Shown piece by piece: positions 40,038-51,560 of a DNA stretch of 64,000 nt (its first letter is position 1; the number at the start of each line of letters is the position of its first letter). Below the pieces are notes generated by a model. That model searched no databases. It was not told the DNA's origin and was given only the letters and a program-made list of their open reading frames with translations. A program made the translations under genes and the position numbers. The stretch is from Lentzea pudingi (GTDB taxonomy: Bacteria > Actinomycetota > Actinomycetes > Mycobacteriales > Pseudonocardiaceae): assembly GCF_014646255.1 (NCBI RefSeq), contig NZ_BMNC01000013.1, forward strand, positions 151,478 to 215,477, read 5' to 3'.

Positions 40038-40710
40038 AGGTCACGGCGGGCAGGTCGATCGGCGCGACCTTCGTGCCGGTGGCCCACTCGATCAGCATGT
40101 CGGCGAGCGCCGGGTTGCGCGGCAGCACCGGGCCGTGCAGGTACGTGCAGACGATCCGGCCCTGCACCGCGCCCTCGACGCTGCCGTCGTTGCCCGTGCC
40201 GACCTTGACGTGCGCGAGCGGCCGGGCGGCCGGGCCCAGCGTGGTGCGGCCCTGGTGGTTCTCGAACCCGATCAGCGGGCCCGCGAACAGGCCGTTGATC
40301 GGCTCGGCGACGACCTCGCCGATCGCGCGGCTGCCGCCGGCGTGGGAGGACGAGTCGATCAGGCCCATGCCGGGGTGCGTGACGTTGTCGGCGCGGGTGA
40401 AGCTCTCGCCGAAGATCTGGATGCCGGCGCACACGCCCAGCACCACGGCGTTCTTCGTGACGGCGCGCTGCAGGCCGGGGTGCTCGCGCAGGTGCTTGAC
40501 CGCCAGCGTCTGCGCGGTGTCCTCACCTCCGCCGACGACGTAGATGTCGCACGAGTCCGGCACCGGCTGGCCGTAGTTGATCGGCACGATCTCGGCTTTG
40601 ATCCCGCGCCACGTCATGCGCTTCTCGAGGACCACGGCGTTGCCGAAGTCGCCGTACGTGCCGAGGAGATCCGGCAGCACGAGCGCGATCTGGATTGTCG
40701 ACTCACTCAT
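40003..40710 (-). CDS. gatD: Lipid II isoglutaminyl synthase, glutaminase subunit GatD
   Basis: 235 residues of the class I glutamine amidotransferase fold. The nucleophile Cys is in AVVLGVCAGIQIFGES and the catalytic His in VCTYLHGPVL; IYVVGGGEDTAQ and LIGFENHQGRTTLG are family blocks. With MurT it amidates the D-Glu of lipid II to D-isoglutamine, needed for peptidoglycan cross-linking in Gram-positive bacteria. ATG 40710 overlaps the murT stop by eight bases. Confidence 0.93.
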   Translation of the reverse strand: MSESTIQIALVLPDLLGTYGDFGNAVVLEKRMTWRGIKAEIVPINYGQPVPDSCDIYVVGGGEDTAQTLAVKHLREHPGLQRAVTKNAVVLGVCAGIQIFGESFTRADNVTHPGMGLIDSSSHAGGSRAIGEVVAEPINGLFAGPLIGFENHQGRTTLGPAARPLAHVKVGTGNDGSVEGAVQGRIVCTYLHGPVLPRNPALADMLIEWATGTKVAPIDLPAVTSMRAERVRAAS

Positions 40711-41950
40711 CAGCGGCAGCCCTGGCATTCAAGTCGCGGAACGCGGTGTAGTTGGCGATGACCTCGACCGCACCCTGGGGCATCTGGTCGATGGCCTTCA
40801 GGGGGTCGGGCACGATCGTGTGCTGGACCTCGGCGTAGGTCAGGCGGACGGCGAGATCGGTCGCCCGTTCGCCGGACGCGATCACCGTGCGGCCCTGCAG
40901 GCGTTCGAAGGGGACGTCCCACAGCCAGCTCAGGTCGCGGCCGTCGGCCTCCTGGGCGTTGATCACCAGGACGGCCGGGTGGTTGGCCTCCTTGACGACC
41001 GTGAGGGTCTCGCTCCAGCCCGCCGGGTTCTTGCTGAGCAACAGGCGCGCACTGCGGCCGCCCCGCTGGATCGTGCGGTACCGGCCGCTCACGTTGGAGA
41101 CGCCGCGCAGACGACGCACCGCCTCGTCCGCCGGGACGCCCATCGCGTGGGCTGCCGCGGCCGCCATGACGGCGTTGGCCTGGTTGAACTTGCCCGGCAG
41201 CGTGAGCCGCAGCTCGAGCTTCTGGTGCTCCGGCGTGATCATCGCCTCGTCGGCGGTGATCCAGTTCGGGTGCGGCCGGGAGAGGTCGCACCCCGTGCAG
41301 TGCCAGTGCTCGCCCTGCCAGCGGATCGGGTTGCCGCAGCGCGGGCAGCTCGCCGAGTCGTGGTGCCAGCCGGTGCCGGTGGCGACCCAGACGACCTTGG
41401 AGGCGTTCCAAGCCGCGCTCGTCACCATCACGTCGTCGCAGTTGGCGATGACCGTGCAGTTCTGCAGCTTGTTGACGGCGTCCCGCAGCGACCGCTCGAT
41501 GGTGCGGACCTCGCCGACGCGGTCGAGCTGGTCGCGGCTCAGGTTCAGGATCACCGCGACGGACGGGTTGCTGGCGCCCGCGACGGCCGGGAAGTAGGCC
41601 TCGTCGCACTCCAGCACCGCGTACGGCGCGTCCGGCTGCTTCGAGAGCGCCGTGACGTGGCCGTCGGGCATGTTCGCGCCGCTGTGGTTCGTGGCGACCT
41701 CGCCCAGCGCGCCCACGGCCCGCGCCAGCATCATCGTGCTGGTCGTCTTGCCGTTGGTGCCCGTCACCACGGCGACCCTGCGGCCCTGGGTGAGGCGGCC
41801 CAGCGCCTGCGGGTCGAGCTTCAGCGCAACCCGGCCGCCGATCATGCCACCGGCGCCGAGGCCCATCTTCTGGGACAGCGTGGAGCTCAGGTTGCCCAGC
41901 TTCACGGCGGCTGCGGTGCGCAGAGGGAGGCGGGCGGGGGAATCGTTCAC
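40703..41950 (-). CDS. murT: Lipid II isoglutaminyl synthase, Mur-ligase-like subunit MurT
   Basis: 415 residues. P-loop VAVVTGTNGKTTSTMMLARAV; central LNLSRDQLDRVGEV; a four-Cys zinc ribbon in the middle domain (CPRCGNPIRW and HCTGC); and LLLSKNPAGWSETL. It activates the D-Glu carboxylate with ATP for GatD. GTG 41950 is supported by a minus-strand -10 box TAACAT (41958-41963) 7 nt upstream. Forms an operon with gatD. Confidence 0.93.
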   Translation of the reverse strand: MNDSPARLPLRTAAAVKLGNLSSTLSQKMGLGAGGMIGGRVALKLDPQALGRLTQGRRVAVVTGTNGKTTSTMMLARAVGALGEVATNHSGANMPDGHVTALSKQPDAPYAVLECDEAYFPAVAGASNPSVAVILNLSRDQLDRVGEVRTIERSLRDAVNKLQNCTVIANCDDVMVTSAAWNASKVVWVATGTGWHHDSASCPRCGNPIRWQGEHWHCTGCDLSRPHPNWITADEAMITPEHQKLELRLTLPGKFNQANAVMAAAAAHAMGVPADEAVRRLRGVSNVSGRYRTIQRGGRSARLLLSKNPAGWSETLTVVKEANHPAVLVINAQEADGRDLSWLWDVPFERLQGRTVIASGERATDLAVRLTYAEVQHTIVPDPLKAIDQMPQGAVEVIANYTAFRDLNARAAADE

Positions 41951-41957
41951 GTCAGCG

Positions 41958-41963
41958 ATGTTA
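41958..41963 (-). promoter_or_regulatory. -10 box of leaderless murT-gatD operon
   Basis: TAACAT on the minus strand, 7 nt before GTG 41950, without SD. Confidence 0.55.
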
Positions 41964-42029
41964 CCGGCGTTGGAATTCGCCCTTCCTGGACGGTCGTTGC
42001 GTTGGTGTGAACGGAGTTCGGTACAACTA

Positions 42030-42064
42030 CCGGCTCAGCTCACCGGCTCAGCTCACCGGCTCAG
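42030..42064. repeat. 13-bp direct repeat at the 3' end of the XRE gene
   Basis: CCGGCTCAGCTCA occurs at 42030 and 42043, followed by a partial third copy CCGGCTCAG to 42064. The XRE stop codon (TGA on the minus strand, 42053-42055) lies at the end of the second copy, so gain or loss of a unit would alter only the region at or after the stop. Confidence 0.8.
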
Positions 42065-42538
42065 TCCGCGCAGGATCCGGATGAGCTCCACCGTCGGGAG
42101 TTGACACAGCTGCGCCATGTTCTCGAGTGCGGGCAGGTCGAGGTGCACCTCGGGTGAGGCACCTGGCGGCAACGCGTGCAGCCGTCCGGCCGCCCACCGC
42201 TTGAGCGGCAGGATCCGCGGGTTGTCCGTGGCGGCGATCGCGGTGAGGCTCAGCGACAGGTGGCCTGCGGGGGTGTCGCCGAAGAAGCGTTCGTGGACCC
42301 GTGCGAGCACTTGGTGAGCCGGCACGTCGAGGGCGTGGCAGATCTCGACGAGACGCACCACGGAGCATTGCCGCGTGCCGAGCTCGTACGTCGCGAGCGT
42401 CTGCAGCGAGATCTCGGTCTGCAAGCGCTTGTTGAGTTCCTTGCGGGTCCATCCGCGCTGCTTGCGAAGGCTGCGGATCTCATCACCGAGCACGCGCTGG
42501 TACGCCGCTGTGTCGATTTGGCCGTTCGCAGTCTGCAC
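42053..42538 (-). CDS. XRE family helix-turn-helix regulator
   Basis: 161 residues. HTH_3-type domain at about 12-70: VLGDEIRSLRKQRGWTRKELNKRL, then SLQTLATYELGTRQCSVVRLVEICHALDV. The C-terminal 80 residues (ILPLKRWAAGRLHALPPGASPEVHLDLPALENMAQL) are not recognised. GTG 42538 is preferred over an upstream GTG because GGAGGGACCA precedes it. Several actinobacterial developmental regulators share this plan, but no direct match is claimed. It lies downstream of the LCP gene on the same strand with 115 bp between. Confidence 0.8.
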   Translation of the reverse strand: MQTANGQIDTAAYQRVLGDEIRSLRKQRGWTRKELNKRLQTEISLQTLATYELGTRQCSVVRLVEICHALDVPAHQVLARVHERFFGDTPAGHLSLSLTAIAATDNPRILPLKRWAAGRLHALPPGASPEVHLDLPALENMAQLCQLPTVELIRILRGLSR

Positions 42539-42653
42539 TGGTCCCTCCACCCCGTGAGCGGGTCTCACGGTGATGGAAGGCGCTGTTGCTTCGTCGCTTA
42601 CGCAACTTACTGGGAGAATCCCCCGAACGGGGTATACATCTCTACTCTGAGTA

Positions 42654-44522
42654 TCAGTTTACGCAGCGCACGCCGTCCGCGGAGATGGGCGGAGGGGCCG
42701 CGGGGTCAGCCGGTTGCTGACGCGCACCGTCCAGGGCGAGTACTCCGGAACCGGTGAAGCCCTGCGCTCCGGGACCCGAGTAGTCCGCGCCGAGGAAGAC
42801 GCGGACGGTGCCGGTCGGGACGTTGACGTCCTCTTCGGTGTTGAGACCGCCGAGGGCCTCCTGGACCGCGTCGGCGCCCGCCTCGCCGCCCTTGCCGTAG
42901 CGGACGACCGACTTCGCGAGCGCGGCGGCGTTGCCCGCCTGACCCCCCTTGAAGCCCTTCGCGACGAGCGACTCGAGCACCTGGCCCGCGAGGCCCGGCT
43001 GGCCGGAGGCGTTGCGGACGTCGACGGTGACCGTGGACCTGTCGAACTTCGGGTCCGCCGGGTTCGACGTCCCCGGGGCCTTGCCGAGGCCCTTGACGAA
43101 CGCGCGCACCTCGGACTCGGTCACCTCGACCGCGGAGCCGTCCTCCGGCGTCTGCAGGTCGGGGCTGCCGGTCGGGATCGTCTGGAACGTCATGTTGCCG
43201 CCCGTCATGTCCTTCATCTGCAGGGCGAACTTGGTGATGTCCCAGCCGTCGTCGAGCACGATCGCGCCGCTCACGGCCTTGATCATGTCGTTGCGCTTGG
43301 TGCTGTCGGTGAGCACGCCCGCGGACAGCATCTTCTTGGCGAGGCCCGCCATGAAGACCTGCTGGCGCACGACGCGGTCGAGGTCGCCCAACGGCAGGCC
43401 GTGGCGCTGGCGGACGAACGCGAGCGCGTTCTTGCCCTCGATCGTCTGCTGGCCAGCCGGGAAGTTCGCGCCGGAGAAGCTGTCGCGGACCTTCGCGTTG
43501 AGGCAGACGTCGATGCCGCCGATGGCCTTGGTGATGTCGTAGAAGCCGACCAGGTTGACCTCGGCGTAGTGGTCGATCGTCGCGCCGGTCAGGGTCTGGA
43601 CGGTCTCGATCAGGTTCTTCGCGCCGGCCTTGCGCGACTCCATCTCGACCTCGGGCCCGGTCTTGCCGCTGCTCTTCAGCTTCTCGGCGGCGTCGTTCTT
43701 GGCGTAGCCGTAGGCAGAGTTGATCTTGTGTTTCCCGTATCCGCCCGCGATCTTGACGTAGGAGTCGCGCGGGAACGAGACGGCGTAGGCCTTGCCGCTG
43801 TCGTTCGGGATGTGCAGCAGGATCAGCGTGTCGGTGTTGAACCCGCCGTCGTCGGTACCGCCCGCCTGCAGTTCGTTGAGGATGTTCTGCGGCAGCGGGT
43901 TGCCCTTGGAGTCGGTGCGGCTGTCCATGCCGACCAGCAGGATGTCGATCGCGCCGTCGGCGGGCTTCTCACCCGCGTCGGCCAGGTTCAGGTCCTGCTT
44001 GGTCAGACCGTCGGTCAGCGCTGTCAGGTTCTGCCACGCGACGCCGGTGACCAGCAGGATCGTCGCCGACAGCATGCTGATGAAGATCTTGGCGCCGGTG
44101 GACGCGCCGCGCTCGGCCCTGCCCGGCCTGCGGGCGGGCGCGGGCCGGGGCCTCGGCCGGGGTGCGGGAGCGGCGGCCTCCGCCTTCGCGGGCGTGGTGC
44201 GGACCGTGGGGCGGTCGGCGACCGGACGCGAGGCGGACGGCGGGATGCGGCGCGGGGGCTCGCTGCGGCCGGAGGACTCCCTGCGCGGAGGTTCACGGCG
44301 GGGCGGTTCGCTGCGGCCCGCCGGCTCGCGGCGCAGCGGTTCCACCCGCTTCGGAGGCTCGCGACGTGGGGGTTCCGCCCTGCCGGGCTGCCTGCGCGGG
44401 GGCTCGGAGGCCTTCGGCGGCACCGGGGGACGGCGGGGCTGGCCCGTCTGGGGACGCGGGGTGGCGGAGGGTCGCCTGGGATTCCCGTTCGGGTCTCCCG
44501 GCCGCGGCGGCCGGTTGTCCAC
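42654..44522 (-). CDS. LCP (LytR-CpsA-Psr) family phosphotransferase with LytR_C domain
   Basis: 622 residues. Residues 1 to about 140 are Pro/Arg-rich with repeats of EPPRREPPRR and no predicted structure (cytoplasmic). One membrane helix follows (IFISMLSATILLVTGVAW). The LCP domain includes DILLVGMDSRTD, FNTDTLILLHI, SFPRDSYVKIAGGYGKHKINSAY, and LAFVRQRHGLPLGDLDRVVRQQ, with the catalytic Arg and Asp pattern. The end is a LytR_C domain (STVTVDVRNASGQPGLAGQV). LCP enzymes transfer glycopolymers such as arabinogalactan or teichoic acid to peptidoglycan. GTG 44522 has AGAGGAG upstream. Confidence 0.9.
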   Translation of the reverse strand: MDNRPPRPGDPNGNPRRPSATPRPQTGQPRRPPVPPKASEPPRRQPGRAEPPRREPPKRVEPLRREPAGRSEPPRREPPRRESSGRSEPPRRIPPSASRPVADRPTVRTTPAKAEAAAPAPRPRPRPAPARRPGRAERGASTGAKIFISMLSATILLVTGVAWQNLTALTDGLTKQDLNLADAGEKPADGAIDILLVGMDSRTDSKGNPLPQNILNELQAGGTDDGGFNTDTLILLHIPNDSGKAYAVSFPRDSYVKIAGGYGKHKINSAYGYAKNDAAEKLKSSGKTGPEVEMESRKAGAKNLIETVQTLTGATIDHYAEVNLVGFYDITKAIGGIDVCLNAKVRDSFSGANFPAGQQTIEGKNALAFVRQRHGLPLGDLDRVVRQQVFMAGLAKKMLSAGVLTDSTKRNDMIKAVSGAIVLDDGWDITKFALQMKDMTGGNMTFQTIPTGSPDLQTPEDGSAVEVTESEVRAFVKGLGKAPGTSNPADPKFDRSTVTVDVRNASGQPGLAGQVLESLVAKGFKGGQAGNAAALAKSVVRYGKGGEAGADAVQEALGGLNTEEDVNVPTGTVRVFLGADYSGPGAQGFTGSGVLALDGARQQPADPAAPPPISADGVRCVN

Positions 44523-44652
44523 ACCCACTCCTCTCAGCACATCCGGGTACCCCAAGTAGACGTGCGGGAGGTCCACTCGGTTGTGCAAAGCGTGACACAG
44601 TGGCGGAGAGCACCCGATCAAGGCCCCCTGACCAGCGGTTTCGCCCGTTTCG

Positions 44653-44658
44653 TAGACT
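44653..44658 (+). promoter_or_regulatory. -10 box of leaderless glycyl-tRNA synthetase gene
   Basis: TAGACT ends 7 nt before GTG 44666. The same hexamer serves the tetR gene at 39423. Confidence 0.55.
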
Positions 44659-44665
44659 CGTCGCC

Positions 44666-47605
<2,940 letters not shown>

Positions 47606-47615
47606 AACGACGTGC

Positions 47616-47650
47616 GAAGAGGGGCGCTCCGGTCTGGAGCGCCCCTCTTC
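47616..47650. terminator. Terminator between glyS and chitosanase genes
   Basis: A perfect 15-bp stem GAAGAGGGGCGCTCC (47616-47630) / GGAGCGCCCCTCTTC (47636-47650), loop GGTCT. It serves two convergent genes. A near-duplicate hairpin occurs at 49108. Confidence 0.9.
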
Positions 47651-47665
47651 TGCTGTGGCAACGAG

Positions 47666-48454
47666 TTAGTTGATGCTGAAGCTTTGGCCGTAGACCTTCC
47701 ACTTCAGCGGTGTGTTCAGGTCGAGGTTGCCGGCCTTGAGCCACACGCGTTGCGCGGTGTCGACACGGGTCGTGTCCTCGTGCGCGGGTTCCTGCTTCAT
47801 GGTCCACACGCGGGCGTCCATGAAGGCGTTGAGCCACGTGGTCTCGTTACCGCCCTGCGACGGCGGCTTCGCCTTGGCCAGAGCGCGCTTGCGGATGCCG
47901 GAGAAGTCCAGGCTGCCCCAGCCGTCGCCGTGCATCACGATCGCGTCGTAGTAGGCGAACTGGCCCAGCGCGCGCACGCCGTCGGCCCTCGCCTGCCTCA
48001 ACGCCGGGTTGAAGTAGACGCGGTCGCGTTCCGACTCCTGCGCGGCCTTGAAGACGGAGTCCTTGGCCGCGGTCTTCCAATCCCTGGTGTAGTCGGGATC
48101 GAGACCCGCGTGCGAGTCGGTGCCGTTCACCCTGCGCAGCGCGGGCAGGTACTTCTCCAGCACGTTGCCGGGTTTGCGCTTCTTGTAGAGCTCGACCAGG
48201 TCGAGCATGTCGCCGGTACCGCTGCAGAAGCCGATGATGCCGGCGGTGTAGCCGCGGCCGTCCTCGATGTCCTCGATGTAGCCGAACTGGGCCTTCCAGT
48301 TCGTAGAGGAGTTCTCCGCGCTGGACACGATCTGCATCGCGATGTCCTTCATGCGCGGGTCGTCCAGGTCGGCAGCTTGCGCGGTGCTGGTGGTCGTGGC
48401 GATGAGCGCGACGCACGTCAGAAGCGTGGCCGCGAGGCGGCCCGTGATCTTCAC
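47666..48454 (-). CDS. Secreted GH46 endo-chitosanase
   Basis: 262 residues. Signal peptide KITGRLAATLLTCVALIATT ending AQA near residue 28. The mature enzyme has the GH46 catalytic pair: Glu47 in SSAENSSTNWK (equivalent to Glu22 of Streptomyces N174 chitosanase) and Asp65 in IEDIEDGRGYT (equivalent to Asp40). GIIGFCSGTGDMLDLVELY, YLPALRRVNGTDSHAGL and VWLKAGNLDLNTPLKWK also match. It cleaves chitosan outside the cell. GTG 48454 follows GGAGGACCTAC. It is bounded by a strong terminator. Confidence 0.95.
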   Translation of the reverse strand: MKITGRLAATLLTCVALIATTTSTAQAADLDDPRMKDIAMQIVSSAENSSTNWKAQFGYIEDIEDGRGYTAGIIGFCSGTGDMLDLVELYKKRKPGNVLEKYLPALRRVNGTDSHAGLDPDYTRDWKTAAKDSVFKAAQESERDRVYFNPALRQARADGVRALGQFAYYDAIVMHGDGWGSLDFSGIRKRALAKAKPPSQGGNETTWLNAFMDARVWTMKQEPAHEDTTRVDTAQRVWLKAGNLDLNTPLKWKVYGQSFSIN

Positions 48455-48626
48455 GTAGGTCCTCCGGGTTGTCCCGGGCGGCAGTGGGGCCAACGGTAAG
48501 GGGTCTGCCCCTCTATCGGCAAGAGTGTTTACCAAAGTGCGGGCCACGCGTCGCACGTGATGCGACAAAACGCCTAAAGCCTTGCTCCACAACGGAATTT
48601 ATGGGCAAGCGGTGTTACCGGATCTT

Positions 48627-49079
48627 TCACTGGCGGAGCCACCGCTTGAGAGCGGAGAACGGCCGCTTCCTCTCGTCGGAGCTGTCGTCCTCCTCCAGAT
48701 CGAGTTCCAGGTCGGTGTAGTCGGGAAGCTGGTCCGGCGAGGTGTACTCCACTGCTCGGCCGGGTGATCCCGGCACCGGACCCGCCGTGAGGCGGTCGAT
48801 GCGCGTGGGGCCGGGCAGGGAGAGGTCGTAGGCCCAGCCGCGGAGGGCGCGGGCCGCGCCCTCGACGGAGAGATCGCCGGTCAGGGTGGCCATCTGGGAC
48901 CACTCCGTGAACTTCCAGGTCGTCTCGGCCGGCTGGCCCCCGTAGCTGCTGCCGCCGTAACGGCGCAGGAGCCTGCCGTCGCTGAGGAAGAGGATCTCGC
49001 CGAACACCCAGCTGTGTTCGGTGTCGGAGGAGAAACTCCAGTGAGCACGGACGGTGGCGCCTTTGCGGAAGTCCTTCAT
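48627..49079 (-). CDS. Hypothetical protein
   Basis: 150 residues starting at ATG 49079. The first half is beta-rich with aromatics (WSFSSDTEHSWVFGEILFLSDGRLLRRYGG), the end is acidic (DLELDLEEDDSSDERKRP) then basic. No signal peptide or membrane helix. Family not recognised. It is preceded by a terminator hairpin at 49108 belonging to the peptidase gene upstream, so it has its own promoter. Confidence 0.6.
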   Translation of the reverse strand: MKDFRKGATVRAHWSFSSDTEHSWVFGEILFLSDGRLLRRYGGSSYGGQPAETTWKFTEWSQMATLTGDLSVEGAARALRGWAYDLSLPGPTRIDRLTAGPVPGSPGRAVEYTSPDQLPDYTDLELDLEEDDSSDERKRPFSALKRWLRQ

Positions 49080-49107
49080 CGTTCCCCCAGGAAGATGGTG
49101 GATGTGC

Positions 49108-49141
49108 GAAGAGGGGCACTCCAGGTGGAGTGCCCCTCTTC
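49108..49141 (-). terminator. Terminator after TAP-type peptidase gene
   Basis: A perfect 15-bp stem GAAGAGGGGCACTCC (49108-49122) / GGAGTGCCCCTCTTC (49127-49141), loop AGGT. It differs from the hairpin at 47616 by a compensating G-C to A-T pair and the loop, and both share the flanks GTGC and TGCTGTGG. Confidence 0.88.
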
Positions 49142-49166
49142 TGCTGTGGTGCCGAGACTAGCTGAA

Positions 49167-50624
49167 TCAGTTGTTCTCAGCGGCGCACTTCGTGTCCTTC
49201 GGACGGTCTCCGCCGAGCAGGTACGCCGACACCTTGTCGTTGGCGCACTTGTTCTTCCCGAGCAGGTAAGCGCCGTGGCCGCCCTGGTCGATGGTGATCA
49301 TCGCGGCCCTGTCGCCGAACGCGCCGCGCGTCGAACGAGCGCCGGCCAGCGGCGTCGCGGGGTCGCGTTCGTTCTGCACCATCAGGATGTTGCGCGGTCC
49401 GCGGTCGGACAGCCGCACCTGCTTCTCCACCGGCTTCGGGAAGAACGCGCACGGCTGGATGTTCGCCGCCGCCGCACCGAACATCGGGTAGCGGACGCGG
49501 TCCACGGCCACGTTGCGCTCGTAGGCGCGGACGTTCGCAGGCCACTGCGAGTCACCGCAGATCACGTTCAACCGGCCCGCGAGCAGGGCCTGGACGCGCG
49601 GGACCTCCGGGTACTCCTGCGGCGGCTGCGGCTGGCCGAGGTCGAACGCCTTCCACGACGCGGCGAGCTTCGAGAACGCCGCGTCACCGGTGCCGTAGAG
49701 GCCCGCGAACGTGCCCATGCGGAACATCTGGCCGTTGATGCCCTCGACGGACGGCTTGGCGTCCAGTCGTCCCGCCAGGTCGAAGTACTTGGCGCGCACC
49801 TGCTGCGGCGTGGTGCCGAGACCGTACTCGGGGTGCGCCGCCGCCCACTTCGCGAAGTCCGGGAACGTGTCCTCGACGCCGCGGGCCATCAGCCGGCCGC
49901 CCTCGACGTCCCAGCCGCTCGCAGGCAGGTTGCTGTCGATCACGACGCGGTCGGTCGTCCGCGGGTGCAGCGTCGCGTAGACCGAGCCCAGGTACGTGCC
50001 GTACGAGTAACCGAGGAACGAGGCCTTCTTCTCGCCCAGCGCCGCACGCACGCGGTCCAGGTCGTGAGCAATGTTCCTGGTCGTGTTGTACGGCAACGCT
50101 TCCGCGCTCGCCGACCTGAGGCACTGCTCAGCGATCTTCTTGGTCAGATCGGCGTGCTTGCGCACGTCGGCCGGCGTCACGGCGTACGGCGGCACACTGC
50201 CCGCCGCCATCTGCTCCTCGGTCATGTCGCACGTGGACGGTGAGCTGTAGCCGAGGCCGCGCGGGTCCATGCCGATCACGTCGTAGCGGTCCAGCACGTC
50301 CTGCGGCATGCCCACGAGCTTCAGCAGCGCCGGGAACGTCAGGCCCTCGCTCGGCCCGCCGGGGTTGGTCAGCAGGATTCCCTTGCGCTTCTCCGGGTTC
50401 TTGCTGGCCAGCCGCGAGATCATCACCTCGGTCTGGCGGCCCTGGGGCCTGGTGTAGTCGAGCGGCACCTTCAACGTGCCGCACTCGACACCGGGAACGG
50501 CCACGTCGGACGGGCACGCCACCCACTTCACCTCGTTGACCGGCGCCGCCGACGACACCCCCGGTGCGACCACCAGCGCTGCCGCCGCGGTCACCACCGC
50601 GGCCAACGACATCGTTTTTCGCAT
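49167..50624 (-). CDS. Secreted TAP-type alpha/beta hydrolase (tripeptidyl aminopeptidase-like)
   Basis: 485 residues. Signal peptide SLAAVVTAAAALVVAPGVSSAA. Alpha/beta hydrolase core with NPGGPSEGLTF, YDVIGMDPRGLGYSSPSTCD, nucleophile elbow SFLGYSYGTYLGSVYA, acid in NERDPATPLAGA and His in DQGGHGAYLL. The C-terminal TAP-like domain carries Cys residues. Streptomyces relatives (Tap, SlpD/SlpE) remove tripeptides from secreted proteins. ATG 50624 has GGGGAGGGA upstream. Confidence 0.88.
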   Translation of the reverse strand: MRKTMSLAAVVTAAAALVVAPGVSSAAPVNEVKWVACPSDVAVPGVECGTLKVPLDYTRPQGRQTEVMISRLASKNPEKRKGILLTNPGGPSEGLTFPALLKLVGMPQDVLDRYDVIGMDPRGLGYSSPSTCDMTEEQMAAGSVPPYAVTPADVRKHADLTKKIAEQCLRSASAEALPYNTTRNIAHDLDRVRAALGEKKASFLGYSYGTYLGSVYATLHPRTTDRVVIDSNLPASGWDVEGGRLMARGVEDTFPDFAKWAAAHPEYGLGTTPQQVRAKYFDLAGRLDAKPSVEGINGQMFRMGTFAGLYGTGDAAFSKLAASWKAFDLGQPQPPQEYPEVPRVQALLAGRLNVICGDSQWPANVRAYERNVAVDRVRYPMFGAAAANIQPCAFFPKPVEKQVRLSDRGPRNILMVQNERDPATPLAGARSTRGAFGDRAAMITIDQGGHGAYLLGKNKCANDKVSAYLLGGDRPKDTKCAAENN

Positions 50625-50676
50625 TAGCAAATCCCTCCCCGACGACGCGCCCGATCGGCGCGCCACAAATGAGTGC

Positions 50677-51393
50677 TCAGCCGCCCATGCGGACGAGGAC
50701 GTCCAGCTGGGCCTTGTTGTAGAGCTCGACCATCACCTTGACGACCGTCTGCCTCGCGTGCTCCACACCGCGCGGCGCATCGCTGTACAGACCGGCCGGA
50801 TCCGGGAACGCGGCCCGCATCTCGGCCATGTACGGCATCTCGCGCATGCGTTCGGCCAGGTTCTGCCGGGTCTCCTCGTCCGCGTCCTCCGGCAGCGAGT
50901 CGAACTCGACGACCGCCGGGTTCCTCGAGTAGTCCTTCAACGTCTCGGCATACCTGACCAGCGTCTCCGGCGAGAGCAGCTGGGCCAGCACGACGGTGAA
51001 CGAGCGGTCCTGCGGTGACAGGTCCGCGTTCTCGATCATCGCCGCGACGTCCGGCGGCAGGTCGGTCGGCACCTCCTGGCGCAGCACCAGTGCGAGCTCG
51101 GCCCTGATCCGCTGCAGGCGTTCGACCTGCGCGGCCAGTTCGGTGTCGAGCTCCCGCAACGCCTCGCGGGGATGTTCGTCCCCCTCACCGAGCTCCGCGA
51201 TCTGCGTGAGCGACAGTCCGAGGTCGGTGAGGCGCTTGATCCTCAGCACCCGCACGAGGTGGGGCACGCCGTAGCTCTTGTAACCGTTGGCGCGGCGTTC
51301 CGGCTCGGCGAGCAGGCCCACGTCGTGGTAGTGCCGGATCGTGCGCAACGTCGTGCCGGCGAGATCGGCCAGCTGGCTGGTGCTCCACGCCAC
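50677..51393 (-). CDS. MerR family regulator
   Basis: 238 residues. The MerR HTH is STSQLADLAGTTLRTIRHYHDVGLLAEPERRANGYKSYGVPHLVRVLRIKRLTDLGLSL, with coiled coil LRELDTELAAQVERLQRIRAELALVL after it. The C-terminal 140 residues lack the conserved Cys of metal sensors and probably bind an organic ligand or act in protein contacts. GTG 51393 has GGAGGAGG upstream. It lies 52 bp upstream of the peptidase gene on the same strand and may regulate it. Confidence 0.88.
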   Translation of the reverse strand: MAWSTSQLADLAGTTLRTIRHYHDVGLLAEPERRANGYKSYGVPHLVRVLRIKRLTDLGLSLTQIAELGEGDEHPREALRELDTELAAQVERLQRIRAELALVLRQEVPTDLPPDVAAMIENADLSPQDRSFTVVLAQLLSPETLVRYAETLKDYSRNPAVVEFDSLPEDADEETRQNLAERMREMPYMAEMRAAFPDPAGLYSDAPRGVEHARQTVVKVMVELYNKAQLDVLVRMGG

Positions 51394-51511
51394 GACGTCC
51401 TCCTCCCGGTTGCTGACGGGACCCAGTTGAAACCATGCCGCTACGGCACGGTCAAGGCAGGCCGGAACGTTCAGCCGAAGGTTGCGGGGAGAGTTCACTT
51501 TCGTCGTACGC

Positions 51512-51544
51512 AAAAGGCCCCCGGCAAGACACCGGGGGCCTTTT
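51512..51544 (-). terminator. Terminator after S8 protease gene
   Basis: Stem AAAAGGCCCCCGG (51512-51524) / CCGGGGGCCTTTT (51532-51544), 7-nt loop, 16 bp past the protease stop on the minus strand, with a T-run in each reading direction. Confidence 0.88.
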
Positions 51545-51560
51545 GTCGACTCACAAGGAC

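Noticed and set aside
42048..42452. Alternative minus-strand frame in the XRE gene
   Set aside because: Shadow frame of the XRE regulator with Arg/Ala/Pro bias.
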